Notes under the pieces: model-generated | What the model was told of the DNA's origin: nothing | Databases searched by the model: none | Seen by the model: the letters and a program-made list of their open reading frames with translations, nothing else | Part shown: positions 36,501 through 48,285 of the stretch, one piece after another | Layout of the letters: every line of letters starts with the position of its first letter | How positions within the stretch are numbered: the stretch's first letter is position 1 | NCBI GenBank assembly: GCA_036435485.1 | Contig: CM071599.1 | Location: 210,217,178-210,281,177, forward strand | Direction: 5' to 3' | Source of the DNA: Saposhnikovia divaricata | Lineage: Eukaryota; Streptophyta; Magnoliopsida; Apiales; Apiaceae | Length of the DNA: 64,000 bases | Position numbers and translations under genes: made by a program

Positions 36501-39093
36501 TATCTAAACACCATTAAAAGTAGATTACACACATAAGTGACGCATGCATGTGTGTGCATATACAAAAGAGCGCCTCCCAGTTGTCCCTAATTATTAACTC
36601 GCAAACTGAGACCCCTTCCCCTTCTTATATTTTTCTCGATGTTGGTTGATATTTGACCATAAAAATAAATTCTTAAAGCGTGTCACTTAACATCGATAAT
36701 ATTCTTAGGAGATAGGCACATCATGCAGCAAGAATCAGGGATTAAAACCACTGAATGTATATATCAAATAAGCAATATATACACGCTAAAATTTACAACA
36801 ATGCCAATATCACTTAAGCTCGTTGTTTCAATGTAGATCTCAATCTAACTCACAGATGCATTTTATTCCATTTCTATCAGCAAGATTATTGACTAAGACA
36901 ACTTGGGGGAACTCTAGTTTGTAGCAAGATTTCATTGAGTTTAAAGTAAACCTCTGATTGCATGACTACTCTGTGCAATGTAGCAGAAATGTTCTGTGTC
37001 AACAGAGCTTTTAGATGACTGATCACTTTGAGATGGTTTAAAAATCGTGCAGATATATCATTCATTTGTTTTCTTAATAAAAACCATGATAGATACATCA
37101 GATAGCCATGTTGAAGTTTGCATTCCCTTTCATTTCTTATTAAATTTTCTAGTAGAACTGAAAAACATTTCAGGCTAATGGACCAATTTACAGTTCCCAT
37201 CTATGGTCTATCAAAATTTAATAGAGCATCTACCGTGGTTGGCACCCTTTAGGGATGCCAACTTTGCCGGCAAACAATCACATACATTAATATTTTTCAT
37301 TACAGTCATCGACTTCACTTTTGACACCCTTCTTTTAAACAATGTACCAATGTTCGTCTCTTAATATATACACACCAGCTTTATCAAAAAAATCACTCAC
37401 AACTGACTGTTAACAAGTTCGGTATTAAGATCATGTAATATATTCAAAACCATAAAATTACTGCAAAAGGAAGCTTGTAACTTACAATCTACAGGAGTTG
37501 CGTGTGAAGTTGAGCTTGGAATTTCTTCATGTTGTGTATGCACAGGTGCAGGCCTGTCACCGGGGACTGAAGCAGAGTTCTCCATGTGACTACTGTGCTC
37601 GTTAATCCGTGGTGAATAGTCGCTGACTACATAAGTATGACCATAGTCATAGTAGGATAAGCTCCCAGGTTCACATAAGCCAAATTTGTATGCACTGGTA
37701 TTCATTGAGGGGTACAAGCTCTCCTGCAAAATAGAAAGCTAATAAGATCAGTTCTTATGTAAAGTTGATCTAAAATACTGTATCTAAAAGTGCCAGGGCA
37801 CAACATAGTAAGTTATCAAATCAATGATAGAAGATGGGGTGGAGCCATGGGGGATAGCATTGACTGCAACTAAAATCACTGTTATGGGCTTCATAGTTCA
37901 CATCCTTGGTATTCATCAGTGCAGCTCTCACTCTTTAGTAATTGTTAGAAGCCTTGGGTGTAGTTACCAAATTTCTCTCTGTATATCACTAAGTTTTATT
38001 CGGTGTTGACTGTACAAAACAGAATATCTGCAGTAATGTACAGGTATTAATTTCTTTACCAAATGCTATATGACTGTTCTGCCAGAATAACTAAACTAGT
38101 AAATTATGCATCAAATCCTAAATCTTAAAATTCGTAGGGATCAACTGCGATTGTGGAATTATTGAAGGTTGGTTATTACAAACAATATTAACAATAGTAT
38201 CATTTTAATTTTGAATTTTTGAACTCGCAAATTGACTCCCAAACATTAAAATGTATCTGCATTTTTAGAGCATTAGTAGTAGGATTACTCAATACATTTA
38301 CTGATTTAAAACTGTGCTGATTTCATATGCATTTGTACCGTATAATTTTTTTTCCCCCCCTATTTTCTTTAGAAATCCAAAGTGGAGGAGTTTCTTGGTT
38401 TACAAATCCTTAAACCAAGAAGGGAATTAAAATCTGAATTCCAGATGCTTTTATCAGTTTATTACCAAGCAACTGAAGTGTTTTTTAAGTAATGCTCTAA
38501 AATTTAGGAGCACTGAAATCTTATATATCTGATAAATGGTGGGTTATCAATTTATCTTCTTGAACCTTAACTTCGCTTAATTCAACAATACTACTCAAAC
38601 ACCCTTTAAAACAAACAATATTACATTTAATTTTAATTGTAATTTGAACTCTCCCAAAATCTTAAGCAGAAACCACTAATTGAATCCTACACTTTTAAAA
38701 CAGTTATCACTCGTACTCCTACTAAATTGGATCACCATAACAATCCCACCTAGGCGCATAATCCTATTAAATTGCACAATCTTAACAAAGAAGCAATGAA
38801 CAAACAAGAATAGCAGAATTTTAAAATGTTGGGGATAAGATTGTTCTAAATCGAGAACCTAAACCCTGATACCATGGGGATAAAATTGTTCTAACTCGAG
38901 AAACTGAACTCTGATACCATGTTAAACAACCAAGTCTTTCAAAAAGCGACTAACTCCATCATATAATATAATTAACAATGTGAACTCAAGGCATCAATAC
39001 ATAGTAATATACCTGTGTTGTATAGGAAGAAAGATCATGATCAGCAAAGATAAAATTGAGATGCTCATACGTAAGACCTTCGAAAAAATCCAT
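33536..39093 (-). CDS. RING-type E3 ubiquitin ligase, BIG BROTHER-like
   Basis: Transfers ubiquitin to targets; BIG BROTHER in Arabidopsis limits organ growth. Seven coding exons read 39093-39013, 37723-37486, 36408-36374, 36252-36208, 34855-34728, 33791-33683 and 33595-33536 (696 bp, 231 aa, phases consistent). The N-terminus MDFFEGLTYEHLNFIFADHD and the acidic DVWQDNVDPDNMTYEELLEL block are the conserved BB parts. The C-terminal RING-H2 domain has CVIC, CKHIYHAGC and CPIC, complete for eight metal ligands. The middle exon (from 37723) is Ser/Thr/Pro/His-rich and less conserved. The RING is split between the last two exons. An acceptor (TTCACAG) just upstream of the ATG suggests a 5'UTR intron at about 39113-39382. 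Which BB paralogue this is cannot be told here. Confidence 0.9.
38264..38503. mobile_element. short MITE in BB-like gene intron 1
   Basis: TTTTAGAGCATTAGT at the left and AGTAATGCTCTAAAA at the right form terminal inverted repeats around 240 bp of noncoding sequence. The same GAGCAT-type end is seen near 37214 and at 58250. Confidence 0.5.
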
Positions 39094-39118
39094 ATTCCTT
39101 CTTCTTAATCTTCCTGTG

Positions 39119-39119
<1 letters not shown>

Positions 39120-39154
<35 letters not shown>
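39120..39154. repeat. (CA)n microsatellite beside a splice acceptor
   Basis: About 17 CA units. On the minus strand it is a (GT)n run ending in TTCACAG, the probable acceptor of the BB-like 5'UTR intron. Confidence 0.9.
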
Positions 39155-39156
<2 letters not shown>

Positions 39157-39683
39157 GGTTTTATGTATATACTAAGAATCAACTTGTATTTGTGGATTGA
39201 AGCTCATAACTCAAATAATATAATCATCCAATGTAGTAACCTAGCTAGACATGTTCAAATGTCAAATCACAAATCCTGCAACACATAAAAAAATTAATCA
39301 GATAAGAAAATTTAAACTTGAAAATGAATCAAAAATATAAAAAATTGTACAAGAAATGAGATTAAGAATGGAAAAGACATACACAAGTTGTTCATGGTAT
39401 GGGAGTGAAGAAGACAGGATGGCTAGTTTATGAAGAAGTGGAAGCAGACAGTTAGTTATAAATTTTAAAGAGAGAGACACACACACGCAACAAGTGTAGT
39501 TGTAACTCTTTTGTTAATCCAACTCATGAGTGTGCTTACTGCTTTGGTGTTGGGATTAGTCTTTACTTTTCTGATCAACTACTTGGACCGCTCCTATTAC
39601 TTTTCTTTCAGCCCGTAATTAACGTTAGAATACCCAAATTGGTTATCATAATTTTATAGATCAATCAATATATATATAGGGTC

Positions 39684-40052
39684 TTGTTCTAATAGAAACT
39701 AACTTAGAATAGAAACTAGAAACTAAACCTAAATTAAATATTTCAAGCTAATCTAATGACCAAATTAGGGGTACTCCAATACAAAAAACGTTTAAAATTA
39801 TTGTCTCTATTCAACAAAAATATAAAAAAAATAAAAAATTTAAAAAAAAAGTTACTGTTCACGTGATGACGTGGCACGTGAACAGTAACTTTTTTTAAAA
39901 ATTTTTTTTTATATTTTTGTTGAATAGAGCCTAGAATTTTAAACGTTTTTTGTGAATGTGCCCCTAGCGGGGCCATTAAAATAAATGAAATATAATTTAT
40001 TTAGTGTAGGTTTCTAGTTTCTATTTTAATGTTGGTTTCTATTTGAACGCTA
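39684..40052. mobile_element. foldback MITE with ACGTG-rich centre
   Basis: Left end GTTCTAATAGAAACTAAC and right end GTTGGTTTCTATTTGAAC are inverted repeats, and the palindrome continues inward almost without interruption. The arms meet at about 39855-39897 around GTTCACGTGATGACGTGGCACGTGAAC (split here as GTTCACGTGATG and ACGTGGCACGTGAAC). It is noncoding, AT-rich and about 370 bp, and lies about 590 bp upstream of the BB-like start codon. Confidence 0.8.
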
Positions 40053-40068
40053 GCCTATATATATATAA

Positions 40069-41753
40069 CTAGTTGATAAAGTCGCGTTTCGCGGCGGCAT
40101 TACAATATTTTTAAAAAAATTCAATATATTTACGTTATATTATAATATTAATATTAAATTTTAATAATTAAATAATCTTCTCTAATGAATCAATTTCTTG
40201 TTAAATATAATTCTTTCGATTGAGCCGCTCTCTCGTTAAAACCGAAATCCCAACTTTTTAACATATATTATAAAGACTTATATAGTAATATTTTTTATCT
40301 ATAAAATTGAACCATAAAAATAAAAAAAATTATGACTTCAGTATCAAATTCTAATAGCTAATACAATCTTTTCTAGCGAGCCGTCTTCCCGTTAAATACG
40401 TTTCGAGCCGCTCTTATTTGAAACCGAAATTCTAACTTCATTATATAAAAAGAGTAAATTCCAATTTTTATATTCTTTAAACTTTCTAATATTTATGGAG
40501 TTTTAAAAGATGAAAATACATCTTATATTTTCTGTATATTATAGATATTCTTGTATTTATTTACAGTTTCCGCATGGAAATGTCTTTCTGTTATGTTAAC
40601 ATATCAAAAAAAAATTAAAATACGAAGACTTTTCGTTACGGGAATAATATTACATTTATGGATATATTTTTGTAATGCAAGTACAATTAACTTGTATAAA
40701 AAAGTTAAAATAAAGGATTTCTAGGAAAAAAGATGTATAGTTTTAAAAAATCGTATAAGACGTCTCCACCGCCCTCGTATTCTACTTCCAATAAAACAAT
40801 TTATTTTATGTATTAATTATATATTTAAACATCTTTTATACGGTCTTATCTAATGAACCGCTTTCTTATTAAACACAGTTATTACTATTGATTCGGTCTC
40901 TCGTTAAGACCAAAAACCTAACTTTTACATATATTACTTGTATGATAATGTTTATCCATAAAAATCAAATCCGAAAAATAAGATAAATTTTATAACATCA
41001 TATGATATTTTAATATCTAGTACAATATTTTATAGTGAGTCGTCTTCCCGTTAAACACGTTTCGAGCCGCTCTCGTTTGGGATCGAAATTCTAACTTCAT
41101 TACATATTATTGATGTTACTTATCTTACACAACAATTTTTTTCCTTAAAATCAAAACCTAAAAAATAGAGTGAATTCCAATTTATACTTTCTCTAGATTT
41201 TCTAAAAGTTTTGGCGTTTTAGAAAATGAAAACACATCTTATTTTCTCTTTATATTATAGATACTCCTGTATTTATTTAGGATTCCTGCATGAGATTGTT
41301 CTTTTACTCATTGTTCTTTTATTATGTTAACACATCATGAATAAATTTTCCTAATATAAGTATAATTAACTTATATAAAAAAATATATAATTTAAGAAGA
41401 TCGTACTTTCCATAAAGTATTTAATTATATGTCTGCTCTATATATTCAAACACCTATTCTAGTTCTAGTAGAACTTTTATTTATATATTTTTTCCATAAA
41501 TTCGAATTCACATTCACTATAAATTCGAACTTCTATTCTACTTCCAATAGAACTTTTAATCGTATGCCTTATAAATACTAATTATACATCCTATAGAACT
41601 TCTAATCATATGTCTTCCATATAAATTCGAACTTCTCCTTTATAATTGATATTTTATATTTATTAGTGTTTAAAATTCTAGAAAATTAGAAAAATCGATT
41701 TAGACGATATTAGAGCGCCACCTAAACTCCCGCTATCCTCCTTTATATATATA
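40069..41753 (-). mobile_element. Helitron B, first (3'-most) unit of a head-to-tail array
   Basis: On the minus strand the 3' end is GCCGCCGCGAAACGCGAC TTTATCAA CTAG (40069-40072) followed by T. The body has GATAGCGGGAGTTTAGGTGG near its 5' end. The 5' end reads TATATATATAAAGGAGG directly after the CTAG of the next unit, so the expected TCTAT is missing. Contains internal duplications (CGTTTCGAGCCGCTCT at about 40398 and 41057). Confidence 0.8.
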
Positions 41754-42518
41754 CTAGTTGATAAAGTCGCGCTTCGCGGCGGCGTTAAAATATTTTTAAA
41801 AAAATTCAATACATTTACGTTATATTATAATATTAATATTAAATTTTAATAATTAAATAATCTTTTCTAATGAATCAATTTCTTGTTAAATATGATTCTT
41901 TCGATTGAGCCGCTCTCTCGTTAAAACCGAAATCCCAACTTTTTAATATATATTATAAAGACTGCATGAGATTGTTCTTTTACTCATTATTCTTTTATTA
42001 TGTTAACACGTCAATTCTTTTCTTTTTAAATACGGTGACTTTTTTCATGACAATAGTATTTGATTTATGAATAAATTTTCCTAATATAAGTATAATTAAC
42101 TTATATAAAAAATATATAATTTAAGAAGATCGTACTTTCTATAAAATATTTAATTATATGTCTGCTCTATATATTCAAACACATATTCTAGTTCTAGTAG
42201 AACTTTTATTTATATATTTTTTCTATAAATTCAAACTCTTATTCTCTATAAATTCGAACTCCTATTCTGCTTCCAATAGAACTTTTAATCGTATGCCTTA
42301 TAAATATTTATTATACTTTCAATAGAACTTCTAATCATATGTTTTTCCTATAAATTCGAACTCTTCTCCTTTATAAATTCGAACACCTATTCTACTTCTA
42401 ATATGCTAATTGATATTTTCATATTTATTAGTGTTTAAAATTCTAAAAAATTAGAAAAATCGATTGAGACGATATTAGAGCGCCACCTAAACTCCCGCTA
42501 TCCTCCTTTATATATATA
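41754..42518 (-). mobile_element. Helitron C, second unit of the array
   Basis: 3' end CTAG at 41754-41757 with GCCGCCGCGAAGCGCGAC just before it on the minus strand. The 5' end again is TATATATATAAAGGAGG joined to the CTAG of the next unit. The 765-bp body closely follows the Helitron at 26816-27477. Confidence 0.82.
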
Positions 42519-43918
42519 CTAGTCTACTAAGCCGCGCTTCGCGGCGGCCTTATAATTTTTTTTAATTTTAAATAAAGATCATTTAAGAAAAAAAATGATA
42601 AAAATATTTTTATAATATCAATATAAATTGGTGAACACAATATTGTATAAATTAAATATACATATATAATAAAATAAATTATTCATACATTTTTCTATAC
42701 CGATTTTGTCTTACGATTTTTTAGGCCGACACCCGTTGTATATATTATAAAAATACTAAGCGTACACAATAATAAAAATTTAAATACTAAAATACTCTTT
42801 GACTTTGATTTACCGATTTTGCCTCACAATTCTTTTTTAAAATTTTAAATATATCTAAAATATAAATATAAATTGGTGAACACAATATTGTATATTCATA
42901 TATTTTTCTATACCAATTTTATCTCACAATTTTTAGGCTGACACCCGTTTGTGTATATTATAAAAATACTTAGCATACACAATAATAAAAAATTAAATAC
43001 TAAAATGCTCTTTAACTTTGATTTATCGATTTTGCCTCATAATTTTTAGGCCGACGCCCGTTGTATATATTTTAAAAATACTAAGTATATACAATATAAA
43101 TCGAGTAAATATGATTACACACATGGTGATAAAATTTGATTATTAGAAGTAATGATTATATATATATAAGAATATAAAATTTCTTTTCTATTTCGAATAT
43201 ATACTATAAGAATATAATATTTTTTTTTCTATTTCGAATATATAATTTCTTCTTCCCAACAAATTCGAAAACTTTTTCAATTTCGAATATGTAATTTGAA
43301 TTCTTCTTCCCTACAAATTCGAGAACCTTTTCTATTTCAAAGATGTTTATGTTAACATTTATATTAATGTTAAAAAAGGAAGTTTTGATTTCTTTTCTAA
43401 AAAATAGGATTAAAGAAGGAAATTTTAATTTTACGTATTTTAAATAAAGGAGCTCTAGAAAAATAGATAAATAGGATCCGAGCGTTTCTAGAGCTCCACC
43501 CTTATATATATATAAGAATATAAAATTTCTTTTCTATTTAAGATATATATAAAAGTATAAAATTCTTTTCTATTTCAAATATGTAAATTTGAATTTTTCT
43601 TCCATACAAATTCAAAAACCTTTTCTATTTCGAAGATGTTAATATTAAAAAAAGGAAGTTCTAAAATATAATTATTTTTTTCTATTTTGAATATATAAAT
43701 TTGACTTCTTCTTCCCTACAAATTCGAAAACCTTTCCTGTTTCGAAGATGTTAGTGCTGATGTTAAAAAGGGAAATTATGATTTCTTTTCTAAAAAATAG
43801 GCCTAAAGAAGGAAGTTTTGATTTTATTATTTAAAATAGAGGAGCTCTAGAAAAATAGATAAATAGGATCCGAGCGTTTCTAGAGCTCCTGCGGGTTCTC
43901 CTTTATATATATAATAGA
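42519..43918 (-). mobile_element. Helitron D, third unit of the array
   Basis: The 5' end TCTATTATATATATAAAGGA (43918, preceded by A) is identical in its first 20 bases to the Helitron at 26816. The 3' end has a perfect GCCGCG-AAG-CGCGGC hairpin before CTTAGTAGACTAG (42519-42522). The body differs from B and C and contains a second internal 5'-like segment near 43485-43560 (GAGCTCCACCCTTATATATA). Confidence 0.78.
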
Positions 43919-43957
43919 TATATATATATATATATTGATGATATATATATATATATT

Positions 43958-43997
43958 GAAGGAGGATAGCGTGAGTTTAGGTGGCGCTCTAATAAGA
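43958..43997 (+). mobile_element. Helitron 5' fragment
   Basis: GAAGGAGGATAGCG, then TGAGTTTAGGTGGCGCTCTA, matches the start of the 26816 Helitron but stops after about 40 bp. Opposite orientation to the array next to it. Confidence 0.6.
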
Positions 43998-46607
43998 GAA
44001 GAATCCTGAAGTTAAAAAATTTTGTTTACATATATACCCTTAAATTTATTTTAAAATCTTTTAACTTTAACTTCAGGCACATAAAGTCTTAATTATAATG
44101 TATTTTTTTTGCATCCACAATTCCACATAAATTTTATCAATTAATTTTTTTTTAAAATGTCATGTTAATCATGACACGTTATTCGAGAATTTTATTTGAG
44201 AATGTTTTTGAGTTACGTAGCATTACTCATTTTTTAATCAAAAATATAATTTAAGATTGAAAGTTTGGACCCAAATTTAACACTATTATTTATTTATTTT
44301 TTAAAAAATTTAAACATTATGACGATTAAGGATTGTTAGAATAATATTTGATAGTAACCTATTTTTATAAAATTTCAAGTAAAATAAGTTTAATCGAGTT
44401 TTTTTTTAATTAAAATTAGTATCCGATCTGATTTTTAACTATTATGTATGGACTTCATCTATTATTATGGATTTCATTTATTTTAAGCCAATGAGAAAAA
44501 TAGGAGACACTCAAATTTAAAATCTTCCACATATTGAAATATCGAATTCTAAAAATTCAATGTATTGGGATTTGGGAGTTAGATTTATCGGTATCATAGT
44601 AGTATATCTTAACAATTACCCTCTGAAAATTATAAATGTTATAGAATTTAAAATGTTGGTGAAAAAAAGATAATAATTTTACCATCCCGAATTTGAAAAC
44701 ATGCTACAATTAATTTAATTTCCTAATAAATACAACATGGATTGCATGTGAAACTTTAGGAGAACAAAACAAAAGGCAGACAAATGGTTGAACAAAAGCT
44801 CACCGAATCCAACCGATTCCATCAAAATAACACTTCGTTTTGTTGGCAAATCAACCTTCCCATGTGATCTCATATCTATAACATTTAATAATTAGTGATT
44901 TATTTAAACTTAATTAGCAACATATATAATTAATTATATCTGTTAATATGCACAATACCAGTTCAAGTTATTAATTAAATAAGTATTCAGTTAATTCTTT
45001 CTCTTCTTTTAGCATGTGCATAAATGCAATTTTTGTTGTTGTTATGATAAAGGAACAAATGTTAAGATAATTAATTAATTCAATTAGAATAAACAACAAC
45101 AAAAAGGTAGCGTGCAAGTGAAGAACGAATCAATCATAATATGCTTTCTTCAATCTTCATACATAACAGTTCGATTACTTGTCGGTCCACATGTACTTGT
45201 GTTTTCTACCGCTCATAATTACTGTTCCCCATACTTTTTGATAATTCGGTGTCGGGTTAGTTTTTGCGCATATCGATTAATTCGGAATACTATTCCCACA
45301 TTTGTTTCGTTTTGTAATGGTATAAAATGGCTACTTTCATAATTTTTATTCTTTTTTTTTTTTGGAATAATGAGACTTATAAATCCCATAATAAGTATTT
45401 ATTTTGATAGATTTCGAAATGAACGAGAATCGAATTCAGGATTTGTGACGACAAGAAATAATCCTTTATCATTTGAATTATTTTATCACGATCATGATTT
45501 TTATTCTTTGTTTTGTGTTTGTTTGACAAGTACAAATAAATCTACATCTGAATTTTTTTCAAAAAAATTCATGCCATTAAAAAAATAAAATAAACAATTA
45601 TGGTCATAAGAGTTTATTCTCTATCACGTTTACGATCATTCCGAAATTTATTGACACTACTGCATGGGGACTGGGGAGTAAATGACATGTATGGAAGAAG
45701 CCAATCCATCAAGATTGTTCTTACAGGCCATCTTACAAGCCACACACCATCATAGATTGCTTTGCCCAAAAGATTAAAAAGGACCACAACACACAAGAAG
45801 CTACTAGCTAGCTTTACTGTATTGTGAAGTATTATTTTTAGTGAAAGAGTTGCTTCTATTAATCATCTATAAAAAGTAAATTAGAGTAGCTTCCACTCAA
45901 TAAACCCCGAAAACCTGGTTGCACTTTGTTTAAATAGGAACTTGACAGCAAAGGAAACGTCCAAGTTGTATCTGGAGGTGTACTAAGTATAAGAACCTGC
46001 TCATACGTTTTAGCTGAAATCTGCATTCATCTTCAAGTCTTTCTTAGAATGCTTTACGTTAAGTAACCAGTCGCTCTAAAATCATATTATTTAACACTTT
46101 AAACGCTGTTCATTATCGGCTACTTGAGATCCGTATTCATGAACATTGGCAAAAGGAGTTTACTTTCTTAGTGTCGAGCAACACAACAACAGTCGCAAAA
46201 ACAAAACGTATGTTGTCATTTGACACGAATGAGAAAACTCTAACTAAATTAAACAAACATAAGCAACAGACAATGTTAGACAAATGCAATTATTAGTCTT
46301 AGAAGATCATGAACTAGTCAATTGGATAAAATTCCATTCAACTTGCCAAGGGGCTCGCATATACATGAGAAAAACAGCAGAGAAATAACCAATGCATGCT
46401 TAGTTCACTATAATTCAACTGTTTCAACTTATAATTAGCAAAAGTACTACTCTTAACTCCTTTATTTTACTGTCTTTTCATGGTAGTAAAATCAATACTT
46501 CTCCTGTTACAGTCAGTAGCTCCTGCTTCAGAATCGTTTTAAACTTCGATTTGAAAGAGGAGGTGTGGCATGCGACCAGGTAGCCTCTTCTTCTGCAGCA
46601 GTGGGGA
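43998..46607. other. gene-free AT-rich intergenic region
   Basis: About 2.6 kb with only short chance ORFs. I see no splice-supported gene, tRNA or complete transposon. Confidence 0.45.
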
Positions 46608-47307
46608 TCACCTTTGCGGCTTTACCTCTTCTGCCTTAACTTCCTTGAAAATGGTGATAAAAACGTTGCTAGTGTGGGGTTCAGGTGTGTAGACATCATC
46701 GATTAAGGCCTGGAAGAACAGAAGAAACAAACGAGAAATAGCCCGGATGCTGCAGCATACAAGTAATATCCTTACCCCATGTAACATATGAGATGCCCTC
46801 GAGATCGACAAGGAACACGGTAGATAAGTAAACATTAGCTGGATCATCCTCTTCCTCATCTTTCTTTAAATTGAAAGGTCCATAACAGAAGCCTCCTAGA
46901 CGACTCCTTTTGTTAACACTTTAAAGCAGGTGATTAGTTTGAGAACTAGGGAGCAGTGAGGAGGCCAGCCACGTATCTTGATAGAAGTCATTCAGTATAT
47001 GAATTAAACGTCCATTGCTCCATGCGGTTAGCAACATCTTCTGTTGGTCTTCCAGAAGAAGGCAGCCTGCTAAGTAAGACAAGGCATACAAGGGGGAGTC
47101 CTGGAGTACTTTCCATTTTTTCTCCACAGGATCATACCACTTGAAAACCTTGACTGCGCTGATTAAATGCCCTCCTCCAAGTGGCAGTCCTATCGTTACG
47201 CCACCACACAAAGAGTTGCCCTCATACTGCATGCTACCTATCGCTGAGATGACGTAATTCTTCCCCTTGGCTGCATATGCTATTAGGGTGGTCTTACGGG
47301 ATGCCAT
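46608..47307 (-). pseudogene. unrecognised gene or gene remnant
   Basis: Not recognised. A minus-strand frame opens at ATG 47305-47307 (MASRKTTLIAYAAKGKNY) and runs 128 codons to TAA at 46921. It includes a Gly-rich GGVTIGLPLGGGH segment and VFKWYDPVEKKWKVLQD, which has the feel of a beta-propeller/kelch repeat but is not diagnostic. The same frame is open after the TAA with an acidic KKDEEEDDPANVYLS stretch, then a GTAAGG donor (about 46775) and a polypyrimidine-TTCCAG acceptor (about 46710) that would define an intron of some 70 bp. This suggests a multi-exon gene with a premature stop, or a stop bypassed by an intron I did not see. Confidence 0.4.
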
Positions 47308-48285
47308 TGACGGACCCGCTTGAGGAGATTCTTACTACAATACTACTAGTTCCGGAAGCAGCATCAAAGATGTAGTAGACAAGGAAGAAACACATTGTTT
47401 AAAACATGCATGTTTTTTATTCCAGTGTTTGTTACATTCAACCATGATGAATGGCGTAAAAAGCCCCCACAGAAACAGAACATGGAGGGTTGGAGGCTAA
47501 TTGGGCACAAGCCATCATGAAGGGGTACTTCCCCACGGGAACTCTAATATTGGTGAATTGGCTTTAAATTTCCCTTAAATAAATAGATAGAAAACTTTTA
47601 TTTATATACAAAGAAAATTCAAAATATAATTTATGTCGGCATCTTTTTTATGCAGCTAAAAATACATACAAAAATAAAAACAACAATGAAGTGACAGTGG
47701 ACAGAGATCGAACTTTCGAAGGGGCAAATAACTTGCTGTCAAAGGGGGATTTATCTTGTCCAACAGCAGACAGATATGTTCAGACTTCAGACAGAGACTC
47801 TAGTAAGCTTCATTTTCTTAAATATATAAATATATAATAATAATAATCCTCAAAATGGAAATTATTCATCCAAACAATACACAATACATGGTACATTTGG
47901 GAAACAATGTTACTCTACTAAGAACTGCATTGTGCCACAAACTTTGGATGAGAGAAAATTTGAACGCAAAATATAACATATTTAAAAATGAAAAGGCATG
48001 ATATGGCCACATTCTGATAGACTGATGTCTGATAGTGAAATACAAGAATAACACAATTCTGATTCAAAAACTCTGATCAAAAGACATACCTTCCGCATCT
48101 AGCAAGGTTTATAAAATGACACAAAAACCCTCTTTAAAGGGAATAAAGTTTAGGACTTCTTAATCCTCGTGTTTAGTTATTCAAATGACCTAATTGCTCT
48201 TTAGTCATCTCAAATAAAATCCAAAAGGGAAAGATTTTCATCACCATCTATAGCTTAAAACATGCAAGAAAAAGGGTGTACTCCA
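47308..48285. other. intergenic region downstream of the ADP/ATP carrier
   Basis: No gene or transposon that I can support. It contains the 3' flank of the carrier gene (its 3'UTR probably reaches to about 48100). Confidence 0.45.

Noticed and set aside
40069..44000. CRISPR-like or satellite array
   Set aside because: The repeats are Helitron ends (TC...CTAG with GC-rich hairpin) in a plant nuclear context, not a CRISPR or satellite.
45614..45796. Short minus-strand ORF with hydrophobic start
   Set aside because: Only 60 codons, no splice continuation, no recognisable domain.
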